From contig NC_021172.1 in assembly GCF_000230975.2 (NCBI RefSeq), positions 2,294,001-2,358,000 of the forward strand: a DNA stretch of 64,000 bases, read 5' to 3'. Position numbers and translations under genes: made by a program. A model generated the notes under the pieces. The model had not been told where the DNA came from. It saw only the letters and a program-made list of their open reading frames with translations, and did not search any database. This document shows, piece by piece, positions 16,330-24,147 of this stretch. This DNA is from Hyphomicrobium denitrificans 1NES1. Lineage in GTDB: Bacteria; Pseudomonadota; Alphaproteobacteria; Rhizobiales; Hyphomicrobiaceae. The first letter of the stretch is position 1. Every line of letters begins with the position of its first letter.

Positions 16330-19300
16330 ATGACCGCGCCTGAGAATGACCGCGCTGCCGATGACGGCGGGTGGGTCGGTATTTTTGTTCGTCGCCCGAT
16401 CCTCGCACTTGTGTTTAACCTGCTGGTCATCATTGCCGGATTTGCAGCTTACCAGGGCATCGAGGTGCGCGAACTGCCGGATGTCGATCGGCCGGTCGTT
16501 ACCGTCCGCGCCGACTATACGGGTGCAACGCCCGAAAGCATCGACTCGCAGGTGACGGCCGTCATCGAAAGCGCTGTGTCGCGGGTCCAGGGCGTAACGA
16601 GCATCTCCTCGACGTCGTCATTCGGCTCGACGCGCGTGACGATCGAATTTTCGAGCAATACGAATCTCGATACCGCAGCTATGGATGTCCGCGATGCCGT
16701 CGCCGGTATCGTCAATCAGCTTCCCAAAGACATGGAGGACGAGCCCCGCGTCGTCAAAGCGGACGACGATGCGACGCCCGTCATCCAGATGTCGGTTTCA
16801 TCCTCGAAGATGTCGGAAGGCGAGCTAACGGATCTCGTTAATAATGTCATCGAAGACAAGCTCGCAGCGGTCGAAGGCGTCGCCGCCGCGAATTCCTATG
16901 GCCTGCGTGCGAGAACGATCGAAGTTCGCGTCAATCAGGTGGCGCTCGCGGCCCGAGGCCTGAGCCTCGATGACTTGATTACCGCGATCGGCAAGGCGGC
17001 TGTCACCACGCCATCGGGTGCGCTTGAAAATACGTCTCAGCAACTTCTCGTTCGCGCCGAAGCGCCCATTTCGACGCCTGACGACGTAAGCGCGCTCGAG
17101 ATCAATTCGCAGACGAAGGTGAAAGACGTCGCATTCGTTCGATGGGGCTTCGAGGACGCCACCGCGCTCACGCGCATCGACGGCAAAGCCGCGATCGGCA
17201 TCGACATCATTCGCCAGGCGCAGGCTAATACCATCGATATTTCGAACGGCGTGCGCGCCGCCGTCGAGGACTTGCGCAAGACTCTTCCAAAGGATGTCAC
17301 CCTCACGATTACCTCGGATGACGCAATCTTCATCCGGGAGTCGGTGCGCGAGGTCGTCATCAGTCTTCTGCTTGCCAACGCCATCGTCATCCTGATCATC
17401 CTGGCATTCCTGCGCTCGTTTCGAGCGACCATCGCGCCGGCCATATCAATCCCGGTATCGTTGATCGGTACACTTGCCGCCATCTGGGCGGCGGGCTTTT
17501 CCATCAATCTACTGACGCTTCTGGCACTTGTCGTCGCGACTGGACTCGTTGTCGACGATGCCATCGTCGTCATCGAGAATATCGCCCGGCACCGATTGTT
17601 GGGTGCCGGTCCAAGGGCGGCTGCCGTTCTTGGCACAAAGGAAATCGTCTTCGCGGTCCTGGCGACGACGGCGACGCTCGCCGCTGTCTTCATTCCGGTT
17701 TCGTTCATGCCCGGAATCGTCGGCAGCTTGTTTTCGGAATTCGGTTTCGTTCTGGCTTTCTCGGTAACGATTTCGGCGGCCGTCGCTCTTACGGTATGTC
17801 CGATGCTCGCATCAAAATTCGGAACGGGCGGCGAAGGCCAGGAGAGTCACGACGGCTTTCTCACCAATCTCTATATGGGCATCGTCGAGATTTGCCTGAA
17901 GCTCCGCTGGCTGTTCGTATTGCTTTGCCTTGCTTTCGGAGTGCTCGGCTGGTTTGCATTTCAATCCCTGAAGCAAGAAATAACGCCGTCTGAGGACCGC
18001 GGGATCATCAAGATCCGTTTGAATGCACAGCAAGGCAGCAATCTCGACTACATGGCAAAGCTCACCCAGAAGGTTGAGGACCTGCTTGTACCCTATCGGC
18101 AGAGGGGCGAAGTCACGAACGTCCTAAGCTCGATCGGCAATGGCGGCGTCAACCGTGCGATGGTTGTGGCGACGCTGGCCGACTGGTCAGAGCGCGAGCG
18201 GACACAACAGCAAATTCAGGCCGAGTTACAGAAGAAGCTTTCGGACGTTGTGGGCCTCCAGGTTCAAACGCAGACAGCGAACAGCTTGAACATCCGCGGC
18301 GGCGGCCAGGGCCTTCGCTTTGCGATCGTCGGTCCGAACTACGATCAACTTTCGGATACGGCCGTCGCGCTTGTCAACAAGATGCAGGCGTTGCCGGATT
18401 TCCGCAGTGTCCGCATGGACTACGACACGACGCAACCCCAACTCTCGGTCCGCATCAATCGCGAAGCAGCGACCAAGCTCGGCGTGCCCATCACCACGAT
18501 CACGAGCTTGATCAATGCGATGATCGATTACCAGAAAGCCGCCGATCTCTTCATCGGCGACGACATCGTGGAAATTCAGGTCAAGGCCGGAGGCCGCCCG
18601 ATTAACGATCCGGCGGATCTCGAGAACCTGTTCGTAAAAACAGCCGACGGATCTTTCGTGACGCTCTCGTCGCTGGTCACGATCAAAGAAGTTGCAATCG
18701 CTCCGACGCTTGGACGCGAGAACCGACAGCGCTCTGTCGGAATCACAGCGAGCCTCGGCGACGGCGTCGTTCTCGGAGACGCCGTCAAGGAAATGCGCAC
18801 CGTCGCAGCAACCGTTCTGCAGCCGAACATGTCGATCACGTTGCTTGGCGAAGCAAAGACCTTGGCGGAGACGACGCAGAATACGTCGATCGTCTTTGGC
18901 ATCGCGCTTTTCGTCGTTTTTCTCGTCCTCGCGGCGCAGTTTGAAAGCATCACGAGCGCGCTCGTAATTCTCTTTACAGTGCCGTTCGGCCTTGCGGCCG
19001 CAGCACTCGCGATCACGCTCACGGGCGGTACGCTCAACGTCTATAGCCAGATCGGCTTGGTCCTGGTCGTCGGAGTCATGGCCAAGAACGGCATTCTGAT
19101 CGTCGAATTCGCCAACATCCGCCGCGACGAGGGCGCGACGGTCGATGCCGCCATTCGCGACGCAGCACGCACCCGATTGAGGCCGGTCATGATGACGATA
19201 TCGGCTGCCGTTCTCGGCGCGCTGCCGCTAATCCTTGCTCATGGCGCCGGTGCCGAATCTCGCCTGGCTCTCGGCTGGGTCATTATCGGCGGCCTCGGCT

Positions 19301-19422
19301 TCGCGACGCTCTTCACACTATTCCTGATCCCGGTCGCCTATCGCATTCTGGCACCCTGGTCGAAACCGAGAGTGGAAGAAACTCGGCGTCTGATCGACGA
19401 GTTACGAACCGCACCGAGATAA
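16330..19422 (+). CDS. RND family efflux permease (HAE1/AcrB type)
   Basis: The 1,030-residue inner-membrane proton antiporter is full length for the AcrB/MexF group. It opens with IFVRRPILALVFNLLVII (TM1). Further landmarks are the large periplasmic loops, the TM4 charged motif in GLVVDDAIVVIENIARH, the matching C-terminal MAKNGILIVEFAN, and the duplicated architecture with twelve predicted helices. It exports hydrophobic drugs or metabolites from the periplasm through the adaptor encoded upstream. An AAGGAG lies before the ATG. The substrate cannot be told from sequence. Confidence 0.95.
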   Translation: MTAPENDRAADDGGWVGIFVRRPILALVFNLLVIIAGFAAYQGIEVRELPDVDRPVVTVRADYTGATPESIDSQVTAVIESAVSRVQGVTSISSTSSFGSTRVTIEFSSNTNLDTAAMDVRDAVAGIVNQLPKDMEDEPRVVKADDDATPVIQMSVSSSKMSEGELTDLVNNVIEDKLAAVEGVAAANSYGLRARTIEVRVNQVALAARGLSLDDLITAIGKAAVTTPSGALENTSQQLLVRAEAPISTPDDVSALEINSQTKVKDVAFVRWGFEDATALTRIDGKAAIGIDIIRQAQANTIDISNGVRAAVEDLRKTLPKDVTLTITSDDAIFIRESVREVVISLLLANAIVILIILAFLRSFRATIAPAISIPVSLIGTLAAIWAAGFSINLLTLLALVVATGLVVDDAIVVIENIARHRLLGAGPRAAAVLGTKEIVFAVLATTATLAAVFIPVSFMPGIVGSLFSEFGFVLAFSVTISAAVALTVCPMLASKFGTGGEGQESHDGFLTNLYMGIVEICLKLRWLFVLLCLAFGVLGWFAFQSLKQEITPSEDRGIIKIRLNAQQGSNLDYMAKLTQKVEDLLVPYRQRGEVTNVLSSIGNGGVNRAMVVATLADWSERERTQQQIQAELQKKLSDVVGLQVQTQTANSLNIRGGGQGLRFAIVGPNYDQLSDTAVALVNKMQALPDFRSVRMDYDTTQPQLSVRINREAATKLGVPITTITSLINAMIDYQKAADLFIGDDIVEIQVKAGGRPINDPADLENLFVKTADGSFVTLSSLVTIKEVAIAPTLGRENRQRSVGITASLGDGVVLGDAVKEMRTVAATVLQPNMSITLLGEAKTLAETTQNTSIVFGIALFVVFLVLAAQFESITSALVILFTVPFGLAAAALAITLTGGTLNVYSQIGLVLVVGVMAKNGILIVEFANIRRDEGATVDAAIRDAARTRLRPVMMTISAAVLGALPLILAHGAGAESRLALGWVIIGGLGFATLFTLFLIPVAYRILAPWSKPRVEETRRLIDELRTAPR

Positions 19423-19552
19423 GACTAGAGAAAACCGACGTTGTATTCAAAGGCTCTATCGCGTTGGCGCAAACCGCAACGATTTCCGTTTCAGAGCGTT
19501 ATTGACAGAAGCGGGACCGATGTTTCTCGCCTAGGCTGATAAGAGGACGCAT

Positions 19553-19834
19553 ATGAGAAAGTGCATCAACTCGATTGCTGCTCTTGGAACGGCGCTCGCC
19601 ATGATCGCAACCATTCCTGCGGCCGAGGCCAGCCCGCGGCATTATCGAGGCAAGCATTATTCCTATAATGGTCATCACGGCCATTATGGGGGTTATCACC
19701 ATCGCGGGCGCGGATATTGGCATAATGGACGCTGGATCGCGCTCGGCGTCGGCGCAGCTATCGCGGCCGGCGCAGCGGGCGCCTACTACGATCGCGATTG
19801 CTATTGGCGGCATGGCTACCGCTATTGCGACTAG
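19553..19834 (+). CDS. Small secreted His/Gly/Tyr-rich protein
   Basis: This 93-residue protein has a signal peptide (MRKCINSIAALGTALAMIAT, cleavage near AEASP). A low-complexity segment rich in His, Tyr and Gly (YNGHHGHYGGYHHRGRGYWH) follows, then a glycine/alanine-rich hydrophobic stretch (ALGVGAAIAAGAAGAYY) and a Cys/Tyr-rich tail. Similar glycine-zipper-like secreted proteins are common in the order and have no assigned function. The histidines could bind metal. AGAGGA precedes the ATG and a clear terminator follows, so it is a single-gene transcript. Confidence 0.75.
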   Translation: MRKCINSIAALGTALAMIATIPAAEASPRHYRGKHYSYNGHHGHYGGYHHRGRGYWHNGRWIALGVGAAIAAGAAGAYYDRDCYWRHGYRYCD

Positions 19835-19855
19835 AATCCGATGCGGGACGGATAG

Positions 19856-19885
19856 GCCCCGGTTCTCGACAGAGGCCGGGGCTTT
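19856..19885 (+). terminator. Rho-independent terminator
   Basis: GCCCCGG (19856-19862) pairs with CCGGGGC (19876-19882) across a 13-nt loop and is followed by TTTCTCGTGCTTC. It ends the small secreted-protein transcript. Confidence 0.75.
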
Positions 19886-19995
19886 CTCGTGCTTCTTTCA
19901 TGTCAACTGCTACTGAAAGGAGGGCTTCTTGATAGGCGCTTCGCGCTCCGCTTTTCACCGTTCAAGCCTTGGGCAACGGCCGACACATCAGATGT

Positions 19996-20241
19996 TCAGA
20001 TCGCGAGTTTGGACTCGCGCTCCGTCCAATAAAGATCAGCGAGACGGTCGAGAAGCTTGTTGGGTAGCGGATGCGTGATAATTTCCGACTGCAGATAATC
20101 GCCGAGGCGAATGGTGGTGGGCATCGCCTGGGCCGCGACCGGCTGGAACTCTCCAGAGTTGCTGGAAACTCCAAACATCGAGTCTCGCGCAATCTGCGAC
20201 ATGGCCATCGACCATATCCATACTGCCATCCAGGGATGCAT
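19996..20241 (-). CDS. Hypothetical protein, 81 residues
   Basis: No family is recognised. The protein starts MHPWMAVWIWSMAMSQIARD, a Met/Trp-rich amphipathic or membrane-associated segment, then a polar region ending TERESKLAI. A strong AAGGAG lies six bases before the ATG, and the gene follows the DUF3309 gene by 9 nt on the same strand, which supports a two-gene operon. The location among stress-type small genes suggests a similar role, but this is inference. Confidence 0.6.
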   Translation of the reverse strand: MHPWMAVWIWSMAMSQIARDSMFGVSSNSGEFQPVAAQAMPTTIRLGDYLQSEIITHPLPNKLLDRLADLYWTERESKLAI

Positions 20242-20250
20242 CGTAACTCC

Positions 20251-20415
20251 TTAAACGGGTGTGTGATTGAGAATAGCGAAGACAATCAGAAGCAGAACGG
20301 CAGCGCCGAGCAGGCCCGACGGCCCGTAACCCCATTCAAGGCTATAAGGCCAGCGCGGCAATGTACCGAGTACAGCAACCAGAAGAATGACCAACAATAT
20401 CGTCGATAGGGTCAT
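20251..20415 (-). CDS. DUF3309 family small membrane protein
   Basis: This 54-residue protein reads MTLSTILLVILLVAVLGTLP, then RWPYSLEWGYGPSGLLG and a second hydrophobic helix. The TLP.WPYS..WGYGPSG core is the DUF3309 signature. It is predicted to span the membrane twice. I chose the ATG at 20415, with GGAGAGA nine bases upstream, over an in-frame start further up. A GGAAC element with an imperfect partner (CATT at 17-nt spacing) lies upstream at 20447-20472, a weak hint of stress control. The function is unknown. Confidence 0.8.
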   Translation of the reverse strand: MTLSTILLVILLVAVLGTLPRWPYSLEWGYGPSGLLGAAVLLLIVFAILNHTPV

Positions 20416-20615
20416 TGCGATTATCTCTCCAACAACTTGTCTCTCCAATGTCCGCACACACCGCTTTGTTCCCAGTTGTGTCGGCTATGCGGCTCAATGA
20501 TCGCCGAGCAGAATTGAACAGGCGAATAAAAATCGGGATTTTCTGAACTCGCAGAAACCCTTCCGATGCACAGCGCCTAGCTGCGGCTGCGATCACTTTA
20601 TGCGCTGGTCAAATT

Positions 20616-20640
20616 GGAACTGTCCCTGACTTAAAACGTT
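20616..20640 (+). promoter_or_regulatory. EcfG-type general-stress promoter of the CsbD gene
   Basis: GGAAC at 20616-20620 and CGTT at 20637-20640 are separated by exactly 16 nt, the consensus of the alphaproteobacterial EcfG sigma factor. The CsbD start codon is 38 nt downstream, on the same strand. Confidence 0.75.
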
Positions 20641-20678
20641 TTTGTTAGCATCTATGTCGCGCAATAGAGGAGGATGCA

Positions 20679-20876
20679 GTGAATTGGGATCGTATCGAAG
20701 GCAATTGGAAGCAGCTCAGTGGGAAAGTCAAAGAGAAGTGGGGTCAGCTGACCGACGATGATCTGACTCGCGTCAACGGAAATCGTGAGCAGCTCGAAGG
20801 CGTGCTCCAGCAGCGTTACGGTTACGCCAAAGACAAGGCGAAAGAGGAAATCGACAGATGGTCGAATAGCCTCTAG
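20679..20876 (+). CDS. CsbD family stress-response protein
   Basis: This 65-residue hydrophilic protein starts at GTG 20679 with an AGGAGG just upstream. It shows the full CsbD signature: NWDRIEGNWKQLSGKVKEKW, GQLTDDDL, and the C-terminal RYGYAKDKAKEEIDRW. CsbD proteins accumulate under general stress in many bacteria; their biochemical role is unclear. An exact EcfG-type promoter upstream and a terminator 30 nt downstream make this a compact stress-induced single-gene unit. Confidence 0.92.
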   Translation: MNWDRIEGNWKQLSGKVKEKWGQLTDDDLTRVNGNREQLEGVLQQRYGYAKDKAKEEIDRWSNSL

Positions 20877-20905
20877 TCGGCACTTTCCCCCCAAGTTTTT
20901 GTAAG

Positions 20906-20934
20906 AAGGGCCCGGAGTCCGGGCCTTTCTTTTG
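20906..20934 (+). terminator. Rho-independent terminator of the CsbD gene
   Basis: GGGCCCGG and CCGGGCC around the loop AGT form a GC-rich hairpin at about 20908-20925, followed by TTTCTTTT. Confidence 0.8.
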
Positions 20935-21008
20935 TGGGTCAAACGGGCGACATTCCCTACGGCTTGCGAATCTTGCTAGCGATTCTCTCCGACGGTGGGA
21001 GAACAGCT

Positions 21009-21377
21009 ATGGCAGAGATATTTTTCGCCGAAATGATTGCCGAATCGGAAGTCGATCACGCGACGTCGCGTTTGGAAGTCGCGCTCTCAGATGCCGCCGG
21101 GCGCGTACAGAAATTGAGCCTGGGCCCCGATGCCGTCGCCGCGCTCGTCGCAATCGCGTCCCAAGCACCGCGCTCGAACGCGTCCTCACCCGATCGGCTC
21201 ACGAAGCTTCCGAAGTGCTACGCTGTCGGACATGGACGCCACGAACCAGTCGTCATGCTCCGATTTGAAGACGAGCCTGCCTACGGCCTTAGCGTGACGC
21301 AAGCCGAGCATCTCGCAGAGGCGCTATTGGAAGAGGCCGAGGCCGTTGCCGATACGAAGTACTGTATGCGCCAATAA
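21009..21377 (+). CDS. Hypothetical protein, 122 residues
   Basis: The protein reads MAEIFFAEMIAESEVDHATS at the start, chosen because GGGAG lies about ten bases before this ATG; longer in-frame extensions lack a site. It is acidic, without signal or membrane segments. Its C-terminal half contains a strand-like MLRFEDEPAYGLSVTQAEHL and a helical LAEALLEEAEAVAD. No family is recognised. Confidence 0.55.
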   Translation: MAEIFFAEMIAESEVDHATSRLEVALSDAAGRVQKLSLGPDAVAALVAIASQAPRSNASSPDRLTKLPKCYAVGHGRHEPVVMLRFEDEPAYGLSVTQAEHLAEALLEEAEAVADTKYCMRQ

Positions 21378-21559
21378 TGTGCTGCGCGCGCCTTGAACCC
21401 GCTGGGCAAGAGTGCCGAGTGGCCAGACCGGCGCATATGTCAAAAGGCATAGGCTTGATGGATAGTTGGCCGATTCATGTCTCGCAACCAACCGGCATCT
21501 CGCCCAATATCCTTTCTGCCAGGGCTCTCTAGGCCTCGGCAATCTCCTAGCTGGTGTAG

Positions 21560-21590
21560 CCCCGGCGGCATGTCCGCCGGGGTATTTCGT
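21560..21590 (+). terminator. Strong hairpin, possible terminator of an unseen transcript
   Basis: CCCCGGCGG (21560-21568) pairs perfectly with CCGCCGGGG (21574-21582) across a 5-nt loop, followed by TATTTCGTTGTT. It lies 180 nt after the 122-aa gene, far for its terminator, so it may end a non-coding transcript. Confidence 0.5.
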
Positions 21591-21683
21591 TGTTGAACAA
21601 CCCGCACCGAACAATCCTATCGCATCGACTGCGATGGCTGCTCTCGGTCGGGTTGTCGGGTGAATGCTACTCGATGTTCAACA

Positions 21684-21718
21684 CACCTCCCCGCCGCCCC
21701 CAGGTTAACGGGGAGGTG
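21684..21718. repeat. Perfect 10-bp inverted repeat with 15-nt loop
   Basis: CACCTCCCCG (21684-21693) and CGGGGAGGTG (21709-21718) are exact complements. The left arm contains CCTCC, a sequence able to pair with ribosome-binding sites. Confidence 0.6.
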
Positions 21719-21889
21719 CACGGAACGCCGATACTGGCATCGCATTCCGTTGATCGCTCGCTTGTGCGCGCTTGCGTTGGACAGTTTCAAGGTCAGGTTC
21801 CGAATGCGGCCGAGTTGCGACTGCCAAGAAATCGTGATCAAGATTTCGATCGGTTACGACCTCTATTTATTCGTTCAACGCACGGGTCC

Positions 21890-21915
21890 GGAACCTGATG
21901 GCCGCCTACGCCGTT
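21890..21915 (+). promoter_or_regulatory. EcfG-type general-stress promoter
   Basis: GGAAC at 21890-21894 and CGTT at 21912-21915 are separated by exactly 17 nt. The ATG of the 66-aa gene follows 29 nt downstream. Confidence 0.7.
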
Positions 21916-21944
21916 ACCCTGCGTAGCAAAATTGGGAGTTCGTC

Positions 21945-22145
21945 ATGCGTAAAAGGGCAATCAATCAAGTTTATGATGTGCTCAAGGCCGTCTACGATCT
22001 TGAAAAGGAATTGAAGAAGGGAGAGTTGTCTGCGGGGATCAACCGCGAAGACTGCTCAGAACATTTGAAGCAGGCGCGACACGAACTGCATCAGGTTCTG
22101 GACGAAGTGTATGCGTCGGATTTCCGTGCGCCAAAGGCCGCGTAA
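21945..22145 (+). CDS. Small helical hypothetical protein, 66 residues
   Basis: The sequence MRKRAINQVYDVLKAVYDLE, KELKKGELSAGINREDCSEH and on to VYASDFRAPKAA is strongly helical and charged, with no membrane segment. GGGAG precedes the ATG, and an exact EcfG-type promoter lies 29 bp upstream. It is therefore predicted to be a general-stress gene. No family is recognised. The next gene starts 25 nt downstream and is probably co-transcribed. Confidence 0.65.
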   Translation: MRKRAINQVYDVLKAVYDLEKELKKGELSAGINREDCSEHLKQARHELHQVLDEVYASDFRAPKAA

Positions 22146-22170
22146 TTTTCACCAGCCGGAGGCGCAAGAC

Positions 22171-22452
22171 GTGGTGCACGCCAGCGAGAGTGCGATTGCA
22201 ATCTGCCTATCGCGGCTGGACAGCCTCATCCAATCCGTCGGCCGTCTTCAAAGGGCACATGCGTCTCGCGGCACCAAGCCTTCGAACGAGCGATCTTTTC
22301 ATGAGATCCGCCTCGCGAAAGCAGCTATTGAGGCCGACTATCAGGCGTTGAAGACGAAGCTCAATGAGGTTCGAGCCAGTCTCGCAAACGATGAGCAGCG
22401 CGCCAAATCGGAACGGCGGCGGATGCTTATGGAGAAGGTTTTCTCACGGTAA
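22171..22452 (+). CDS. Small helical hypothetical protein, 93 residues
   Basis: I place the start at GTG 22171 because GGAGG (22158-22162) lies at ideal spacing. The longer in-frame version overlaps the previous gene. The protein is a likely coiled coil: ESAIAICLSRLDSLIQSVGR, AAIEADYQALKTKLNEVRAS and EQRAKSERRRMLMEKVFSR. It is basic at the C-terminus. It follows the 66-aa gene by 25 nt and so should share the EcfG-type promoter. The function is unknown. Confidence 0.6.
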   Translation: MVHASESAIAICLSRLDSLIQSVGRLQRAHASRGTKPSNERSFHEIRLAKAAIEADYQALKTKLNEVRASLANDEQRAKSERRRMLMEKVFSR

Positions 22453-22514
22453 GCGGCGAACCGCCGGGCGATGCGGGTACCCAGACGGATTTCTGCACGA
22501 CGTCTTACTTTGTC

Positions 22515-22958
22515 CTACTTTCGACATACCGATGTCGGTTGCCAGATAAGTTGCTCATTCCGCGCAACGATTCCGGTCAGGCGATGAAGAATCGCGCCGT
22601 GGCGATTCTGCAAATCCGTCAAATCCGCTATCGCTCGCTGCTTCCTCACGTCGGGCCAGGGCATCGTGGCCATCGAATAGATCTCGATAGAAAGCTCATT
22701 GATCACCTCACTATGCCAGAAGATGGCGTCCTCTACGGTATGTGCGTCAAGCGCCCGCTCGCAGCATTTCTGCAAGTGAGTTGCAGTGTCGTGGCTCCCT
22801 TGGGGCAGGGAGGCAGCTATTTCCGTTGGTCCTTGCCAGCGAGATTTGAAAATAAACGTGCTCAGAAACGCCCTGAAATCCTTGGCGCGCCAATTCCAGA
22901 AGCCCTTAAAAGGCGGTTCGGACCGGCTAGGTTTTGAAGATCGAGCGTCGGAATACAT
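22515..22958 (-). CDS. Hypothetical protein, 147 residues
   Basis: A GGGAGG ten bases before the ATG at 22958 supports this gene. The sequence has no membrane segment or signal. Its middle is helical with CCERALDAHTVEDAIFWHSE and DLQNRHGAILHRLTGIVARN. No family is recognised. A near-match to an EcfG promoter (GGAAC, 17 nt, CGTC) lies on this strand at about 23017-22992, which is weak evidence for stress control. Confidence 0.5.
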   Translation of the reverse strand: MYSDARSSKPSRSEPPFKGFWNWRAKDFRAFLSTFIFKSRWQGPTEIAASLPQGSHDTATHLQKCCERALDAHTVEDAIFWHSEVINELSIEIYSMATMPWPDVRKQRAIADLTDLQNRHGAILHRLTGIVARNEQLIWQPTSVCRK

Positions 22959-23217
22959 CGGACGGGCCTCCCATTCGTCTGACCAACGCTAGACGCTCGT
23001 CCCGCAAGGATGGTTCCCGGAAGGCCCGGCCTAATGCGCATTGCGGGGGCCATGCGACGAATCGATCCCAGCCACCGCCGCAGATGCAGGATAAATAGCC
23101 GGGCGCATCATATCCGTCGCATATACTAAACCGTGCGCTCCCCTCCGGTTGCCATTGAATTAAAGGCAACTTTTATTGCCCAGGGCGAATTGCGATCAGA
23201 AGCCGAACGAGGCCCGC

Positions 23218-24147
23218 ATGCAGGATGCACCCCCCAAGATGCTGCAAGGACAAAAGAATTCGAAAATGCAGCAAGGACAGAAATCCTTACCCAAAGCGAA
23301 TCCGACTTCTACGGTGCACCCTCCCGCGCCGCAGAGCCGAGGTCTATTGAGGAGTTGGCCGGCGCTCGCCGGGCTTCTCGCAACTCTCGCGATCATCGCG
23401 GCCGGCTACGCCTACTGGCACTATTCGGTGCTCCATCCTTCGACCGACAATGCCTATGTCCAAGCCAATATAGTGCCAATCGCTCCGCTGACGTCAGGGC
23501 TCGTGACCGAGGTCAACGCCAAGGAATTTGCAACCGTCAAAGCGGGCGATGTTCTAGTGCGACTCGATCCTGCGCCGTTCGAAGCTGCGCTCAAAGCGGC
23601 GGAAGCGAAGCTGACGCTTGCACAGCAGCAGGCGACCGGCCCAGCGGCGCAATCTCCCGCAGCCAAGGCCAACATCTATCAGGCGCAGGCTGGCGCCGAT
23701 CAGGCACGCCTCGAACTCGATCATGCAACGATTAAGGCCCCTGTCGATGGGATCATTGGCAAGGTGCGCGTCCGCCCTGGGTCGATTGCCAAAGCCGGCA
23801 TGAGTCTATTCCCATTAATCGATACTTCGAAATGGTGGGTCGACGCGAACTTCAAGGAAACGGACCTTGCGCGCATCGAAGCGGGTCAGAAAGCCACGAT
23901 AACGATCGACCTCTTTCCGTCGCATGAGTTCAGCGGCGAAGTGGAAGCCGTGAGCCCCGCCAGCGGTGCCGCGTTTTCACTGCTGCCGGCCGAAAACTCA
24001 ACGGGGAACTGGGTGAAGACAACGCAGCGGTTTCCCGTCCGCGTCGCGCTCACGTTGAAGCCGGGTGATCCCGAAATGCGCATCGGCGCATCGGCATCCG
24101 TCACCGTCGATACCACCAGCAAGGGTTCCGGCAGTGGCGCTCAGTGA
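23218..24147 (+). CDS. HlyD/EmrA family membrane fusion protein
   Basis: This 309-residue adaptor would couple an MFS exporter to the outer membrane. An unusual Gln/Lys-rich cytoplasmic N-terminus (repeated GQK) is followed by one TM helix (LAGLLATLAIIAAGYAYWHY), then STDNAYVQANIVPIAPLTSG, the EmrA signature. A short Ala/Gln-rich hairpin and the lipoyl return KAPVDGIIGKVRVRPGSIA follow, and the end is WVKTTQRFPVRV. The coiled-coil hairpin is shorter than in typical EmrA. The ATG at 23218 has GAGG eight bases upstream. The MFS gene overlaps it by 14 nt. Confidence 0.9.
   Translation: MQDAPPKMLQGQKNSKMQQGQKSLPKANPTSTVHPPAPQSRGLLRSWPALAGLLATLAIIAAGYAYWHYSVLHPSTDNAYVQANIVPIAPLTSGLVTEVNAKEFATVKAGDVLVRLDPAPFEAALKAAEAKLTLAQQQATGPAAQSPAAKANIYQAQAGADQARLELDHATIKAPVDGIIGKVRVRPGSIAKAGMSLFPLIDTSKWWVDANFKETDLARIEAGQKATITIDLFPSHEFSGEVEAVSPASGAAFSLLPAENSTGNWVKTTQRFPVRVALTLKPGDPEMRIGASASVTVDTTSKGSGSGAQ

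Larger units (their letters stand above)
21378..21944. other. Long intergenic region with two hairpins
   Basis: This 567-bp stretch has no convincing protein gene on either strand. It contains a terminator-like hairpin at 21560-21590, a second perfect inverted repeat at 21684-21718 and, at its right end, an EcfG-type promoter. A small RNA ending at one of the hairpins is possible. Confidence 0.5.

Noticed and set aside
19459..19474. Second NnrR-type box upstream of the His-rich secreted protein
   Set aside because: Only the right arm (CGCAAA) is intact and the left arm mismatches. There is no link to NO-related genes.
20447..20472. Sixth EcfG promoter before the DUF3309 gene
   Set aside because: GGAAC is present but the partner at 17 nt is CATT rather than CGTT, so it was kept only as a weak hint.
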